NCBI GenBank assembly: GCA_031253335.1 | Contig: JAIRWF010000035.1 | Coordinates: 1-64,000, forward strand | DNA: 64,000 nt | Origin: Streptococcaceae bacterium | GTDB lineage: Bacteria; Bacillota; Bacilli; Lactobacillales; Streptococcaceae | Reading direction: 5' to 3' | Shown: one piece after another, positions 22,914 to 33,039 of the stretch | Layout: each line of letters opens with the position of its first letter | Numbering within the stretch: position 1 is the stretch's first letter | Translations under genes and position numbers: made by a program | Notes under the pieces: model-generated | What the model saw: the letters and a program-made list of their open reading frames with translations, nothing else | Database searches by the model: none | What the model was told of the DNA's origin: nothing

Positions 22914-23030
22914 CTCCTGTCTAAAAGGCAGGAGAAGTTATCAAAAAGTACCCATTTTTGCTTAATTTTCCTACCTTTTTCGCCTCTCTGGACGAACTTA
23001 AAGGTAAGTTCATTCTACCAAATTTGGCTG
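22914..23030 (-). promoter_or_regulatory. PyrR-type attenuator leader of the pyr operon
   Basis: Minus strand cgTCCAGAGAGGcg matches the PyrR binding-loop consensus; followed by terminator hairpin ctcctgccttttagacaggagattttttt before pyrB. Confidence 0.85.
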
Positions 23031-23113
23031 GAAAGTGCAAGAAGAAATAAAACGTAAAGTTAAACGTGAATACATCGCTTTACTACTAAAAGCCGCGTGA
23101 AATGGCTAAATTT

Positions 23114-23704
23114 TTAAATCCCACCTGTGTGGAGTAACAAGCCAATACCATAAGTCACGGCCATCGTCAAAATCCCAACGACGATATTACGGATTACCGC
23201 GGGGCGCGTTGGTGCATCGCCTAGACGCGCAGAAATATAACCTGTAAAAAAGAGTGCAATAACGACAGCACCAGCTGTAATCCAGACTTTAAGTCCTGCT
23301 GGTGTGAAATACACCGCCACAAGTGGCAAAATTGACCCAATCGTGAAGCTCACAAAGCTCGAAAAAGCAGCATGCCAAGGATTTGTGTATTCAATCTCAT
23401 AGTCAAAATCATGATCTTGCGAGACAGCCATCTCGGTATCGCGCTGCGTGGAAACTGAGACATACTCTCCGCCCGCCATGGAAAAAGCACCTGCGAGTAA
23501 GGCAGCAAGACCAGCGAGCAAAATCACAGAATTTGACTGACCGGCAGCCGCCACCCCGATGACGACCCCAGCTACCGAGACAATCCCATCGTTGGCACCC
23601 AAAACACCCGCACGCAAAACATTCAAGCGCTCCGCTAAGGTCATTTCGCGTTTTTCTTTTTTATCTGCCATTGTTTTTATTATAGCAAAAAAGTCCGTTT
23701 CCAC
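23114..23704 (-). CDS. VIT1/CCC1 family membrane protein
   Basis: LNVLRAGVLGANDGIVSVAGVVIGVA; AGAFSMAGGEYVSVSTQRD. Confidence 0.88.
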   Translation of the reverse strand: METDFFAIIKTMADKKEKREMTLAERLNVLRAGVLGANDGIVSVAGVVIGVAAAGQSNSVILLAGLAALLAGAFSMAGGEYVSVSTQRDTEMAVSQDHDFDYEIEYTNPWHAAFSSFVSFTIGSILPLVAVYFTPAGLKVWITAGAVVIALFFTGYISARLGDAPTRPAVIRNIVVGILTMAVTYGIGLLLHTGGI

Positions 23705-23725
23705 GGGCTTTCTGAGCTGTCAAAT

Positions 23726-25975
23726 TTATTTGACAAATTTTGATTTGGCGTGGTCAATCGTCTCAGACTCACGAATAGCACCATCTGAGAGAACACCGAC
23801 ACTCCCATTCATGTGTTTCACACGTGCTGAGATCTCCTTATGCCTACCATTGACCATCGGACGCGCCTGAGGGTTCCCCAGGTAACCACAAGTCCGTTTC
23901 ACGACATCACAGGTTTTCGGATCTGTATTGCCACAATTTGGGCACTTAAAGCCGCGTTCCGTTGGGATGAAGTCGCCATCAAAGTCACACTTATAGCAAT
24001 GGTCAATCGGCGTATTCGTCCCTAGATAGCCGACTTTGTCATAAGCAAAGTCCCAGACGGCTTCAAGCGCCTTAGGATTCTGCTGAATCATCGGATATTC
24101 GACATAGTGAATAAAACCACCGCTCGCATAATGCGGGTAAGGTGCTTCAAATTCAAGCTTTTCAAATGGCGTCGGATTCTTGCGGATGTCGTAGTGGAAG
24201 CTATTGGTGTAGTATTCCTTATCCGTAATATCAGGGACCTTGCCAAACTTCGCTGTATCCAGCCTGCAGAAACGATCTGTCAAGCTCTCAGACGGCGTAG
24301 AATAGAGACTAAAGTGGTAACCATACTCTTGTGACCAATCCGCACAGGCTTCGGACATGGATTTAACGACTTGGAGTGTAAATTCTTTTGCTTCAGCGTT
24401 GGTCTCCCAGGCGTTGCCATAAAAGACTGTCCCGACTTCGTAAAGACCGATATAACCCAGACTGACGGTAGCGCGTTCGTTTTTGAAGAGGTCATCTACA
24501 TTTCCCTGCGGTTTCAAACGCCCAAAAGCACCGTATTGATAGAGGATTGGAGCGTTCAATGGTGAGGCTTCTTTAGCACGATTGACACGGTAAACGAGAG
24601 CATCTTTTGCAATGCCGAGGCGTTCTTCAAAGATTTCCCAGAATTTATTGAAATCGCCTTTGGACTCCATCGCGATACGTGGGAGGTTCACCGTCACAAC
24701 GCCAAGATTCATGCGGCCATCTTCTTCATCTTCGCCTGTCTCAGGATTAATCCAGCCCTGCAAGAAACTCCGGCACCCCATGGAGCACTTGAAAGAACCC
24801 GTGATTTCTGTAATCATGTCATAGGAGAGAATGTCCGGATACATACGTTTCGTCGAGCATTCGAGGGCGAGTTGCTTGATGTCGTAGTTTGGCGACGAGG
24901 GTTCCAGATTCACTCCACGTTTTAACGTAAAGAGGAGCTTGGGAAAAATCGCCGTACGGTGCTCTGAGCCAATCCCTTTGATGCGGATATTGAGAATGGC
25001 TTTTTGTATCTCACGCGCAAACCAATCTTCGCCCAGACCAAAGCCGAGTGTTGTAAAAGGGGTCTGACCGTTTGATGTAAATAAAGTATTGATTTCATAC
25101 TCAAGAGATTGCATGGCGTCGTAGATGTCTTTTTGCGTCTTCTCACGCGCATAATCTTCTTGTTTTTCTGGAATCACCCAATTTTTGGCGTCAGACAAAT
25201 GTTTTTCATAATTTTTTTGGGCGTAAGGCGCTAAGACTTCGTCAATTCGGTTGGCAGAACAACCACCGTACTGCGAGCTTGCGACGTTGGCAATAATCTG
25301 TGAAATCTGAGCCGTTGCTGTCCCAATGGATTTGGGGCTTTCGACTTCCGCATTACCCATCTTAAAGCCATTTGCGAGCATGTCCTTGAAATTAATCAAG
25401 CAACAATTTGTCATGGTCGTGTAAGGGCTATAATCCAAATCATGATAGTGAATATCGCCTTTTTGATGCGCATTCGCGACATGAGGGGGCAGCATCTTAA
25501 GGCCAATGGATTTTGCGACAATTCCTGCAGTCAAGTCACGCTGTGTGTTGAAGACATCGGAGTCTTTGTTAGCATTCTCATTCACAACGGTCTGATCTTT
25601 TTTGAGGAGCTTATTGATTGTAAAGTTGATATCTGTCGCCTTAGAGCGCTCTAAGTCGCGCGTCGTCCGATAGCCAATATAGGCCTCTGCGAGATCGTAC
25701 TCACCCATGTCCAAGAGCTCGTGCTCGACAATCGACTGGAGTTCATAAATCTTGACATTATCCGCAAAACGCGAAAAAACTTCGCCGTCAATACGCGCAA
25801 CTGCTGCGCGGAGCTTTTGCTCCAGCATGGGCGTCATCTCAGAAAGCTGTTTTTCGGCCTTGACTAAGGCATTGTAGATTTTCTCATCGTTGAAATCGAC
25901 AAAGCGTCCATCGCGCTTCACGACGTGCATATTGCGGTCATTGACGTACTTTTCGACTTCTTCTAACTTCATCAT
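23726..25975 (-). CDS. nrdD: Anaerobic (class III) ribonucleoside-triphosphate reductase
   Basis: HVVKRDGRFVDFNDEKIYNAL; C-terminal zinc site CYKCDFDGDF...CPNCGN and glycyl-radical region RTCGYLGNPQARPMVNGRHKEI. Confidence 0.96.
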   Translation of the reverse strand: MMKLEEVEKYVNDRNMHVVKRDGRFVDFNDEKIYNALVKAEKQLSEMTPMLEQKLRAAVARIDGEVFSRFADNVKIYELQSIVEHELLDMGEYDLAEAYIGYRTTRDLERSKATDINFTINKLLKKDQTVVNENANKDSDVFNTQRDLTAGIVAKSIGLKMLPPHVANAHQKGDIHYHDLDYSPYTTMTNCCLINFKDMLANGFKMGNAEVESPKSIGTATAQISQIIANVASSQYGGCSANRIDEVLAPYAQKNYEKHLSDAKNWVIPEKQEDYAREKTQKDIYDAMQSLEYEINTLFTSNGQTPFTTLGFGLGEDWFAREIQKAILNIRIKGIGSEHRTAIFPKLLFTLKRGVNLEPSSPNYDIKQLALECSTKRMYPDILSYDMITEITGSFKCSMGCRSFLQGWINPETGEDEEDGRMNLGVVTVNLPRIAMESKGDFNKFWEIFEERLGIAKDALVYRVNRAKEASPLNAPILYQYGAFGRLKPQGNVDDLFKNERATVSLGYIGLYEVGTVFYGNAWETNAEAKEFTLQVVKSMSEACADWSQEYGYHFSLYSTPSESLTDRFCRLDTAKFGKVPDITDKEYYTNSFHYDIRKNPTPFEKLEFEAPYPHYASGGFIHYVEYPMIQQNPKALEAVWDFAYDKVGYLGTNTPIDHCYKCDFDGDFIPTERGFKCPNCGNTDPKTCDVVKRTCGYLGNPQARPMVNGRHKEISARVKHMNGSVGVLSDGAIRESETIDHAKSKFVK

Positions 25976-26045
25976 AATAAATTACCACCTAAATTAATCT
26001 GGTTTTATTCTAGCAGTTTTGAAAACAAATTGCAAGGATAGAATC

Positions 26046-26098
26046 CTAGATATAGTGGTTTTTCTTGTGATTATTGTGAAAAAATACTAGATGTAGTG
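26046..26098 (-). promoter_or_regulatory. Two NrdR-box-like sites upstream of nrdD
   Basis: ctagatatagtg at 26046-26057 and ctagatgtagtg at 26087-26098, 41 bp apart (about four helical turns). Confidence 0.65.
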
Positions 26099-26131
26099 TT
26101 TCATGTCGGTTCGGAGTCAAAAAGACTGGTC

Positions 26132-28711
26132 TCAGGCTTTGTGAAATTTGCTCTGCACCAATTTCACCACCTCCACAATCACAATCACAGCAATCGACAT
26201 GCCAAGCACCATCGCCCACTGCGCGGCGTCAAGATCTGAGACGTGGAAGACGTCGTTGAGCCCCGGTACGACGATGACGCAGACCATGAGGACCGCAGAG
26301 AGTGCGATACACCAGTTGAAGGTCCGATTTTTGAATGGGCCAACCTTGAAAATCGACTGGTGGACGCTCTTGACGTTGAACGCATGGAAAAGCTGAATGA
26401 GGCCAAGCGTTGCAAAACTCATGGTGAGCGCATCCTGGTGCATCAGCACGTGATTTCCCGCATGCACAGGGAAAGCGAGCGCGAGCGCGTAAATGCCAAG
26501 CGTGAGTGCGCCTTGCACGATGCCTTGATAAATCGTTGAAAGCAACACGCCGCCGCTAAAGAACGACGCAGACTTCCCCCGAGGCGTCTCAAGCATAGAA
26601 CCTGGCTCCTCCGGCTCCACGCCTAGCGCAATTGCAGGGAAAGTGTCCGTCACGAGATTGATCCAGAGGAGCTGTACGGGAAACATGACGTCCCAGCCCA
26701 GCATGGTCGCGGTGAATATCGTGAGGACCTCGGCCGTATTCGCACTCAGCAGGTATTGAATCGTTTTTTGGATGTTCGCAAAAACCTTGCGCCCCTCACG
26801 CACCGCGGTCACAATCGTTGCAAAATTATCGTCGGCAAGCACCATGTCGCTAGCGCCTTTAGAAACTTCGGTCCCTGTGATGCCCATGCCAATGCCAATG
26901 TCGGCCTGTTTCAGCGCAGGCGCGTCATTAACCCCGTCGCCCGTCATGGCGACAATCTTGTTGTGATTCTGCCAGGCCTTGACGATGCGCACCTTGTGCT
27001 CCGGCGAGACCCGCGCATAGACGCTGTATTGCGCGACTTTCTGCTTGAATTCTTCATGGGAAAGTTGGTCAAGCTCCGCCCCTGTGATAACACTATTCTT
27101 AGCGTTTTCGTCCAGAATTCCAAGCCTTTTCGCAATGGCTTCCGCCGTATCCTGGTGGTCGCCCGTGATCATGATCGGGCGGATGCCCGCCGTTTTTGCC
27201 ACAGCAATCGCGGCTTTTGCCTCCTCGCGCTCTGGGTCAATCATCCCGACCAATCCGGCAAATTCCAGGTCTTCTTCGAGTTCTGTCAAATTTGACGGAA
27301 GTGTTGAGACAATTTTATACGCCATCATCAGCACCCGCAAGGCCTGATGCGCCATGTCCGAGTTCGCTTTTAGAATTTCGTCAGATTTCGTGAGTAGTTT
27401 TTCATACAAGCGGTCCGGTGCCCCTTTGACCGCGATGAAAAATCGCCCGTCAGGCATCTGATGCGCCGTGCTCATGAGCTTGCGCTCGCTGTCAAACGGA
27501 TTCTCCGCCACCCGCGGCATTTCTGTCAGATTTGACAACACGTCAAAGTTCATTTTCTGCGCGTACGCCACCAGCGCCGTCTCCGTCGGGTCGCCAATCA
27601 GGCTGCCGTCCGCTCCAATTTTCGTGTCGTTGGCAAAGGCCATGACCCGCACCGTATCGCTAGTTTCGCCCCAGATTTTCTCGACGGTCATCTGGTTCAT
27701 CGTGAGCGTTCCCGTCTTGTCCGAGCAGATAATCTCCGTCGAGCCAAGCGTTTCAACAGCTGGGAGCTTTCGCACAATCGCATTTTTCTTCGCCAAGACT
27801 TGCGTCCCCAGCGCCAGCACAATCGTCACAATTGCAGGCAAACCCTCAGGAATCGCCGCCACAGCAAGCGCCACGGACACCATGAGGCCTTCGAGCACAT
27901 TATTTTGCGTGAACTCGGTCAAGCGCAAAATGTGCACGATGAAGGTCACGACCGCAATCGCCAAAATCGCCCAGGTCAAGACCTTTGAAAGGCGGTTCAG
28001 ATTGCGTTTCAGCGGCGTCTCTGTCTCGTCCGCCGCCTCAATCATGCCCGCAATCTTTCCGACTTCAGTTGCCATGCCCGTTGCGACCACGACTGCCGTG
28101 GCACGCCCGTAAGTCACATTTGAGTTGGCAAAGGCCATGTTCACACGGTCACCAATCCCGCTATCTGCATCTACGGCAGCATCTGCGTCTTTTTCGACTG
28201 GCACCGATTCCCCGGTCAACGCTGCTTCCTCAATTTTCAGCGACGCCGACGCCATCAAGCGCACGTCCGCAGGGACCACATCGCCCGCCTCGAGCAAGAC
28301 AACGTCCCCCACGACCAATTCGCGCGAGTCCATCTCCGTCACGTGCCCGTCCCGCAAAACACGCGCCGCAGGCGAGCTCATGTCTTTCAGCGCATCAATC
28401 GCCGCCTCCGCGCGTCCCTCCTGATAGACCCCAAACACCGCATTGATCAGCACCACCGCCAGAATAATCAGCGCATCCGACCAATCATGCCCGCCACTCG
28501 TCACAATCGACAAAATCGCCGCGATAATTAAAATAATAATCATCAAATCCTTAAATTGTTCTAGGAATTTGACGATAATCGACTTCTTCTTACCTGCTGA
28601 CAGCTCATTGCGTCCATCCCGCGTAAGTCTCGCAGCAGCCTCACTTCCCGTTAGTCCGTTTTCGTCAGATTTGACAGCTTTCAACACGTCAGAAATTTTT
28701 TGATCAAACAT
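26132..28711 (-). CDS. P2-type cation-transporting ATPase (L. lactis YoaB-like, probable Mn2+/Ca2+ exporter)
   Basis: TGES; SDKTGTLTMNQMTVEKIW; MTGDGVNDAPALKQADIGIGMG. Internal start MFDQKISDVLKAV chosen because the ORF 5' extension overlaps the riboswitch. Confidence 0.93.
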   Translation of the reverse strand: MFDQKISDVLKAVKSDENGLTGSEAAARLTRDGRNELSAGKKKSIIVKFLEQFKDLMIIILIIAAILSIVTSGGHDWSDALIILAVVLINAVFGVYQEGRAEAAIDALKDMSSPAARVLRDGHVTEMDSRELVVGDVVLLEAGDVVPADVRLMASASLKIEEAALTGESVPVEKDADAAVDADSGIGDRVNMAFANSNVTYGRATAVVVATGMATEVGKIAGMIEAADETETPLKRNLNRLSKVLTWAILAIAVVTFIVHILRLTEFTQNNVLEGLMVSVALAVAAIPEGLPAIVTIVLALGTQVLAKKNAIVRKLPAVETLGSTEIICSDKTGTLTMNQMTVEKIWGETSDTVRVMAFANDTKIGADGSLIGDPTETALVAYAQKMNFDVLSNLTEMPRVAENPFDSERKLMSTAHQMPDGRFFIAVKGAPDRLYEKLLTKSDEILKANSDMAHQALRVLMMAYKIVSTLPSNLTELEEDLEFAGLVGMIDPEREEAKAAIAVAKTAGIRPIMITGDHQDTAEAIAKRLGILDENAKNSVITGAELDQLSHEEFKQKVAQYSVYARVSPEHKVRIVKAWQNHNKIVAMTGDGVNDAPALKQADIGIGMGITGTEVSKGASDMVLADDNFATIVTAVREGRKVFANIQKTIQYLLSANTAEVLTIFTATMLGWDVMFPVQLLWINLVTDTFPAIALGVEPEEPGSMLETPRGKSASFFSGGVLLSTIYQGIVQGALTLGIYALALAFPVHAGNHVLMHQDALTMSFATLGLIQLFHAFNVKSVHQSIFKVGPFKNRTFNWCIALSAVLMVCVIVVPGLNDVFHVSDLDAAQWAMVLGMSIAVIVIVEVVKLVQSKFHKA

Positions 28712-28719
28712 ATTTTCCT

Positions 28720-28830
28720 CTAAAGCAAAAGACCTGTGGCCTAAGTTCCACAAGTCTCGCTGTTTCATGCAGCGCCGGGCCAAAGCCGTATTGACGACAC
28801 TACAACGCTCACGCGTTAGCTACTCCCTTG
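28720..28830 (-). ncRNA. yybP-ykoY (Mn2+) riboswitch
   Basis: Minus strand AAGGGAGUAGCUAACGCGUGAGCG...GUCGUCAAUACGGC...CCGGCGCUGC..GCGAGAC matches the family's conserved blocks. Confidence 0.85.
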
Positions 28831-28845
28831 AAATTTGTTTCAAAA

Positions 28846-29310
28846 TTAATGAAACACAAGATGCCAGAGCCTTGGGATAAAAATCACTGCCCCGCAAAGC
28901 CCTGCAAATAGAGATAAAACAAGAACCGATCCCGCCGCCATGTCCTTGGCTCGCTTCGCCCGCATATGAAACTTATAGTCCGCTGCGAGATCCACCACAT
29001 TTTCAATCGCCGAGTTCATCAGCTCGGCCGCAATGACGAGAAACACTGACATCAACAGAATCAGCCAGTCTAGCATCGTTACCCGCAACACAATCCCAAA
29101 GATGACCACAAGCACCGCTGAGACCAAGTGTTTGCGCATATTACGCTCTTCGCGCACCGCAGAAATAATTCCTGACAGCGCAAACTCAAGACTCGAGATA
29201 AAATCCGCATTCTTCCAGCGACTGCGAATCTCTTTTTCAGGGGTCTTGCCCCCCGCGAAATCCCGCTCCTGGAAAATCTTGATTTCATCCGTGTTCTCGT
29301 GCTTATCCAT
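28846..29310 (-). CDS. dgkA: Diacylglycerol/undecaprenol kinase family
   Basis: [43 protein letters not shown]. Confidence 0.9.
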   Translation of the reverse strand: MDKHENTDEIKIFQERDFAGGKTPEKEIRSRWKNADFISSLEFALSGIISAVREERNMRKHLVSAVLVVIFGIVLRVTMLDWLILLMSVFLVIAAELMNSAIENVVDLAADYKFHMRAKRAKDMAAGSVLVLSLFAGLCGAVIFIPRLWHLVFH

Positions 29311-29332
29311 CCGTCCTCATTATATCAAAATT

Positions 29333-29944
29333 TCAGCCAAATATCTTGAGCAAATCAAAGTTAAAATGGACTTCTCCCGCATAAAAGAAATTCCCACCAT
29401 TGACATAAAGCTTTCCGCCATTATAGAACAGCGAATCCCAGGTCAGATGCCGATATGTCGCACCCGTCTTATTCCCAAGGCTCGGCGCCACGACCGTTCG
29501 CGAATAGGCATCTGCGAGTTTCACACTTGTGACTTTCCCATGCACCGCCACATAGTCAATATACGCTTTCCCAAAGTTATAAGCCTGCACCGCTGTGTAA
29601 ACGTCGCAACCCTTACTATTACTATACTCAATGAGGCTCGTCAGCTCATCTACCCCCTGGCTAATAGACTCTGTTTGGCTTGCAATCGCATTTGCTCCGC
29701 CCTTGCCATACAGGCTCTCCGACGACTGCATAATATCAGCTGAGCCACCCTTCGTCTCCGTGTAGATGATTGCAAGCACCAGCTGCGTATCCCCCTGCAA
29801 TCCGCTTTTCGCAAGTTCCGCCTGAACCTGTGGCTTGTAACTCTCCACACGCGCCACGGCCTCATGCGTTCGATAAGCCCAAAGGCCGACCACGATGACA
29901 ACAAGCACCATAAGCCCAAGCACGATTTTCCGGAAAATTTTCAC
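29333..29944 (-). CDS. Lysozyme-like / PvaA-family protein
   Basis: N-terminal TM; VLAIIYTETKGGSADIMQSSESLYG; VQAYNFGKAYIDYV. Confidence 0.85.
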   Translation of the reverse strand: MKIFRKIVLGLMVLVVIVVGLWAYRTHEAVARVESYKPQVQAELAKSGLQGDTQLVLAIIYTETKGGSADIMQSSESLYGKGGANAIASQTESISQGVDELTSLIEYSNSKGCDVYTAVQAYNFGKAYIDYVAVHGKVTSVKLADAYSRTVVAPSLGNKTGATYRHLTWDSLFYNGGKLYVNGGNFFYAGEVHFNFDLLKIFG

Positions 29945-29971
29945 GAGTCTTATTATACCATGAATGCCAAG

Positions 29972-30727
29972 TCATTCCAAACAAGCTCCGGACGTCTTTT
30001 GTAATTCTCTAAGCTCCGCATCTGAAAGCGCCCTGTAGTCGCCCTCAGAAAGCCCCGCATCCAGCACTAGGCTTCCCATACGCACCCGCTGTAAACTCTT
30101 GACCTCCATGCCCACCGCGCGAAACATCCGCTTTACCTGATGGTACACCCCCCGATGAATCACCAAACGAACCAGGCTCTGGTAGCCACTCTTCATCACA
30201 TCATCTTTTGTAATAGTCTCAAGCGTCAGCTCCCCCACAAAAGGATTTCCCTTTTCGCCATGAAGCGCAACCCCAGCCGCAAAAGCCTCTATCGTTCTTT
30301 TCGTTACGTGTCCATCCACTCGCACGTGATACTCCTTTGCCACATGCTTGTGCGGGCTCAAAAGATGGTGTGCCAAATCTCCGTCATTGGTTAAAAGCAA
30401 AAGCCCCGTCGTGTCTTTATCAAGCCTTCCTGCTGGAAACAAATCCGCCCGATAGTCCCCAGGACGCAAGAGTGACATCACCGTCTGATGCACATTATCC
30501 TGCGTCACACTTACAAGCCCCGCAGGTTTATTTAGCATGTAGTAAAAGAGCGTCTGATGCACGACCGGCACCCCGTCAAATTTGACAGCCACCAAATTCG
30601 CATCAATTTGCATTTTGTCAGATTTGACAAGGACATCATCTACTGTAATGCGTCCTTTTTTGATGAAGGTCTTAACCTCCGAGCGCGTCCCTAGCCCACT
30701 TTCAGCCAAATACTTATCCAGTCTCAT
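29972..30727 (-). CDS. rsuA: 16S rRNA pseudouridine synthase (RsuA family with S4 domain)
   Basis: MRLDKYLAESGLGTRSEVKTFIKKGRITVDD; FPAGRLDKDTTGLLLLTNDG. Confidence 0.92.
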   Translation of the reverse strand: MRLDKYLAESGLGTRSEVKTFIKKGRITVDDVLVKSDKMQIDANLVAVKFDGVPVVHQTLFYYMLNKPAGLVSVTQDNVHQTVMSLLRPGDYRADLFPAGRLDKDTTGLLLLTNDGDLAHHLLSPHKHVAKEYHVRVDGHVTKRTIEAFAAGVALHGEKGNPFVGELTLETITKDDVMKSGYQSLVRLVIHRGVYHQVKRMFRAVGMEVKSLQRVRMGSLVLDAGLSEGDYRALSDAELRELQKTSGACLE

Positions 30728-30774
30728 GGCTTATATTATACGCTAAATCCAGATTTTTTTGATATACTTAAAAC

Positions 30775-31494
30775 ATGAAAAAATCACTCCTCATCGGCGC
30801 TGTTATCCTTGCCAGCTTGAGCCTTGCGGGCTGTTCGGCAAAGAAAAAAACCTCAAGCGACGGCATGAATCAAATCACCCAAACGACACCAGCCACCCCA
30901 ACCACCGTGGCTGAGCTCGCCGGTATGGTTGCCTCCAATCATTACAGCACGACAGCCCTCTATCAGTTCACAGGCACCTTTGTCAACTCTAGCTCCTGGG
31001 CTTACGTCTCCAGCAACAACACCTACAACGTCCAGATTTCGGGAAACGGTAGCACGCTGAACCTCTCTGCACCTGCTGATGACGTCAACACCTGGACGGA
31101 CAACACGCAAGCAAGCGTCACTGTCCGTGTGAGTCGTAGCAGTAAAGGCACAAGCGTTCTCGTTACCTCAGCCACTGTCACAAGCGGTGCCACGACCCTA
31201 AACGACAAAGTTCAAGGCGCCTTTGATAGCGTTACAGCAAGCATCAACAAGCAGCTCGGTGCCACAGGTATTGACTCTGTCACGCTAAATGGCTCATTTC
31301 CAGACTATAACGTCAATCTTGATAGCAACCTCAACCAAATGTCCACCGCAAATCTCGACTCATCCATCACCAATATCAACAGCAGCTACACAGGATCTGT
31401 TTCAAAGTACAACGTCAAACCTACCCTCCACTACATTCTAGGTGGTAAAGAAATCGCCAAAGCTACAAACGGCGGTGCTGCAGTCATCGAATAA
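30775..31494 (+). CDS. Secreted lipoprotein of unknown function
   Basis: Lipobox: MKKSLLIGAVILASLSLAGCSAKKK. Confidence 0.85.
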   Translation: MKKSLLIGAVILASLSLAGCSAKKKTSSDGMNQITQTTPATPTTVAELAGMVASNHYSTTALYQFTGTFVNSSSWAYVSSNNTYNVQISGNGSTLNLSAPADDVNTWTDNTQASVTVRVSRSSKGTSVLVTSATVTSGATTLNDKVQGAFDSVTASINKQLGATGIDSVTLNGSFPDYNVNLDSNLNQMSTANLDSSITNINSSYTGSVSKYNVKPTLHYILGGKEIAKATNGGAAVIE

Positions 31495-31498
31495 ATCA

Positions 31499-31527
31499 TA
31501 AAAAACGACTCAGCGGTCGTTTTTTTA
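31499..31527. terminator. Bidirectional intrinsic terminator
   Basis: aaaaaacgactcagcggtcgttttttt. Confidence 0.8.
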
Positions 31528-32097
31528 TACTTTTAGCATCCCAATATAAGCATTGTAGGTCTCTATCGTCTGCGGATAAATTGGCAAGTGCTTTTCAGCC
31601 AAATGAGCCACCGTATGCACCGTTTCATAGGCGACTGCTGCGTCTAAGGACTCAGATGCAATCTTTCTGGCGTCATCAACACCTGGAAAATCACGATTTT
31701 CCTCAATATAATCCGCGACATAGACGATTTTATCAAGGAGCGACATCTCTGCACAACCCACCGTATGCACCTCAATCGCATGCAGCATCTCACGATCTGT
31801 GACGCCAACTTCATCCCGTACGATAATCCAGCCAACATAGCCATGCCAGACTGCATTCGACCAGTTTTTAAGATCTGGGTTAAGACCTTCCCGATCAATT
31901 ACCTTCGCATAGTCCTCAGCCGTGCGCTCCTTCGCATAATCGTGCAAAAGTCCCGTAAGGCCTGCTTTTTCTACATCTGCATAGTCATAGCGTTCTGCAA
32001 GCGCGCGAGCCGCCGCTTCCACCCCGAGGCAGTGCGTAAAACGCTTCTTAGACAAAGTTGCTTGCATTTTTTCAATGATTTCATCACGTGTCAGCAT
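31525..32097 (-). CDS. yqeK: HD-domain hydrolase YqeK (symmetrical Ap4A hydrolase family)
   Basis: HCLGVEAAARALAERY; GLLHDYAKE; downstream of nadD. Confidence 0.92.
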   Translation of the reverse strand: MLTRDEIIEKMQATLSKKRFTHCLGVEAAARALAERYDYADVEKAGLTGLLHDYAKERTAEDYAKVIDREGLNPDLKNWSNAVWHGYVGWIIVRDEVGVTDREMLHAIEVHTVGCAEMSLLDKIVYVADYIEENRDFPGVDDARKIASESLDAAVAYETVHTVAHLAEKHLPIYPQTIETYNAYIGMLKV

Positions 32098-32698
32098 AGA
32101 GACTCTCTTTCTTGATATAGGCCAAAACCTTTGGCGCTAGAAGAAAATTCGGCACCAGACCCTTTTGAATCTGTGTACGAATCTGCGTGCTAGACACGTC
32201 CATCATGGGCACATCTATCCACATAATAGGATAACTCGTCCCCGCACGATACCTCGGACGTTGCACCCCTACAAACTGCACCAACTCGACCAACTCATCA
32301 ATATGATCCCAGCGTACGAGCGAGCCTACCAGGTCTCCCCCGATGATAAAATAAAAATCCACCTCAGGCATTTTTTCTTTCAATGCCTTAAGGGTCTCAT
32401 AGATAGAGCGCTTGATTTTTCCCTCATTTTCCGTGCAGCGGCAGGCTTCTACCTCAAGGCCCGTCTTTCCTGAAAGCGCGCGCTCAAGCATCTCTCGAAT
32501 ATGTCCCGAAGGGTCTTGCTCAGGTAGAAACAAAACCTTCTCCAAATGGAGCTGCTGGCGCACCTGGTCTGCAATCGTCAAATGAGCTACATGCACCGGA
32601 TTAAAACTACCCCAAAAAATCCCGATAGCTCGCCTTTCAGTCGTCTTATCGGGCTCTAACTCTACTTTGGTAAATGGGGTCAGTAAATCCAGTGCCAT
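32084..32698 (-). CDS. nadD: Nicotinate-nucleotide adenylyltransferase
   Basis: GIFWGSFNPVHVAHLTIA; MDVSSTQIRTQIQKG. Confidence 0.95.
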   Translation of the reverse strand: MALDLLTPFTKVELEPDKTTERRAIGIFWGSFNPVHVAHLTIADQVRQQLHLEKVLFLPEQDPSGHIREMLERALSGKTGLEVEACRCTENEGKIKRSIYETLKALKEKMPEVDFYFIIGGDLVGSLVRWDHIDELVELVQFVGVQRPRYRAGTSYPIMWIDVPMMDVSSTQIRTQIQKGLVPNFLLAPKVLAYIKKESLYADT

Positions 32699-32701
32699 CG
32701 C

Positions 32702-33010
32702 TTATATATCCTGTACCTCTGTTGAAATTTTTCGGTTTTTCATGAGACTGGCGACCTTGAAAATCACAAGATTCCGTCCGATGGTTTGGACCACCTCAAA
32801 GCCCATGTTTTCACACATTTCAGCGACTTCATCAACCACTGTCTCAGAATTTTGCAAAATCTGTACTTTAATCAACTCACGCGAATCTACCGCGCTACGA
32901 ATACTATCCAAGATTTCATTGGTCAATCCAGCCTTCCCAATTAAAACCACAGGCCGCATGGTCACCGCAAGTGAACGTAAATAGCGTTTTTGCTTTCCCG
33001 TTAAATCCAT
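32702..33010 (-). CDS. yhbY: YhbY-family RNA-binding protein
   Basis: LTGKQKRYLRSLAVTMRPVVLIGKAGLT. Confidence 0.93.
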   Translation of the reverse strand: MDLTGKQKRYLRSLAVTMRPVVLIGKAGLTNEILDSIRSAVDSRELIKVQILQNSETVVDEVAEMCENMGFEVVQTIGRNLVIFKVASLMKNRKISTEVQDI

Positions 33011-33039
33011 TCTTTTATTATATCATTTCTTTTTGCACA

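Noticed and set aside
32188-32202. ctagacacgtcc in nadD resembling the element terminal motif
   Set aside because: It encodes part of the conserved NadD MDVSSTQIR motif and lacks the rest of the element.
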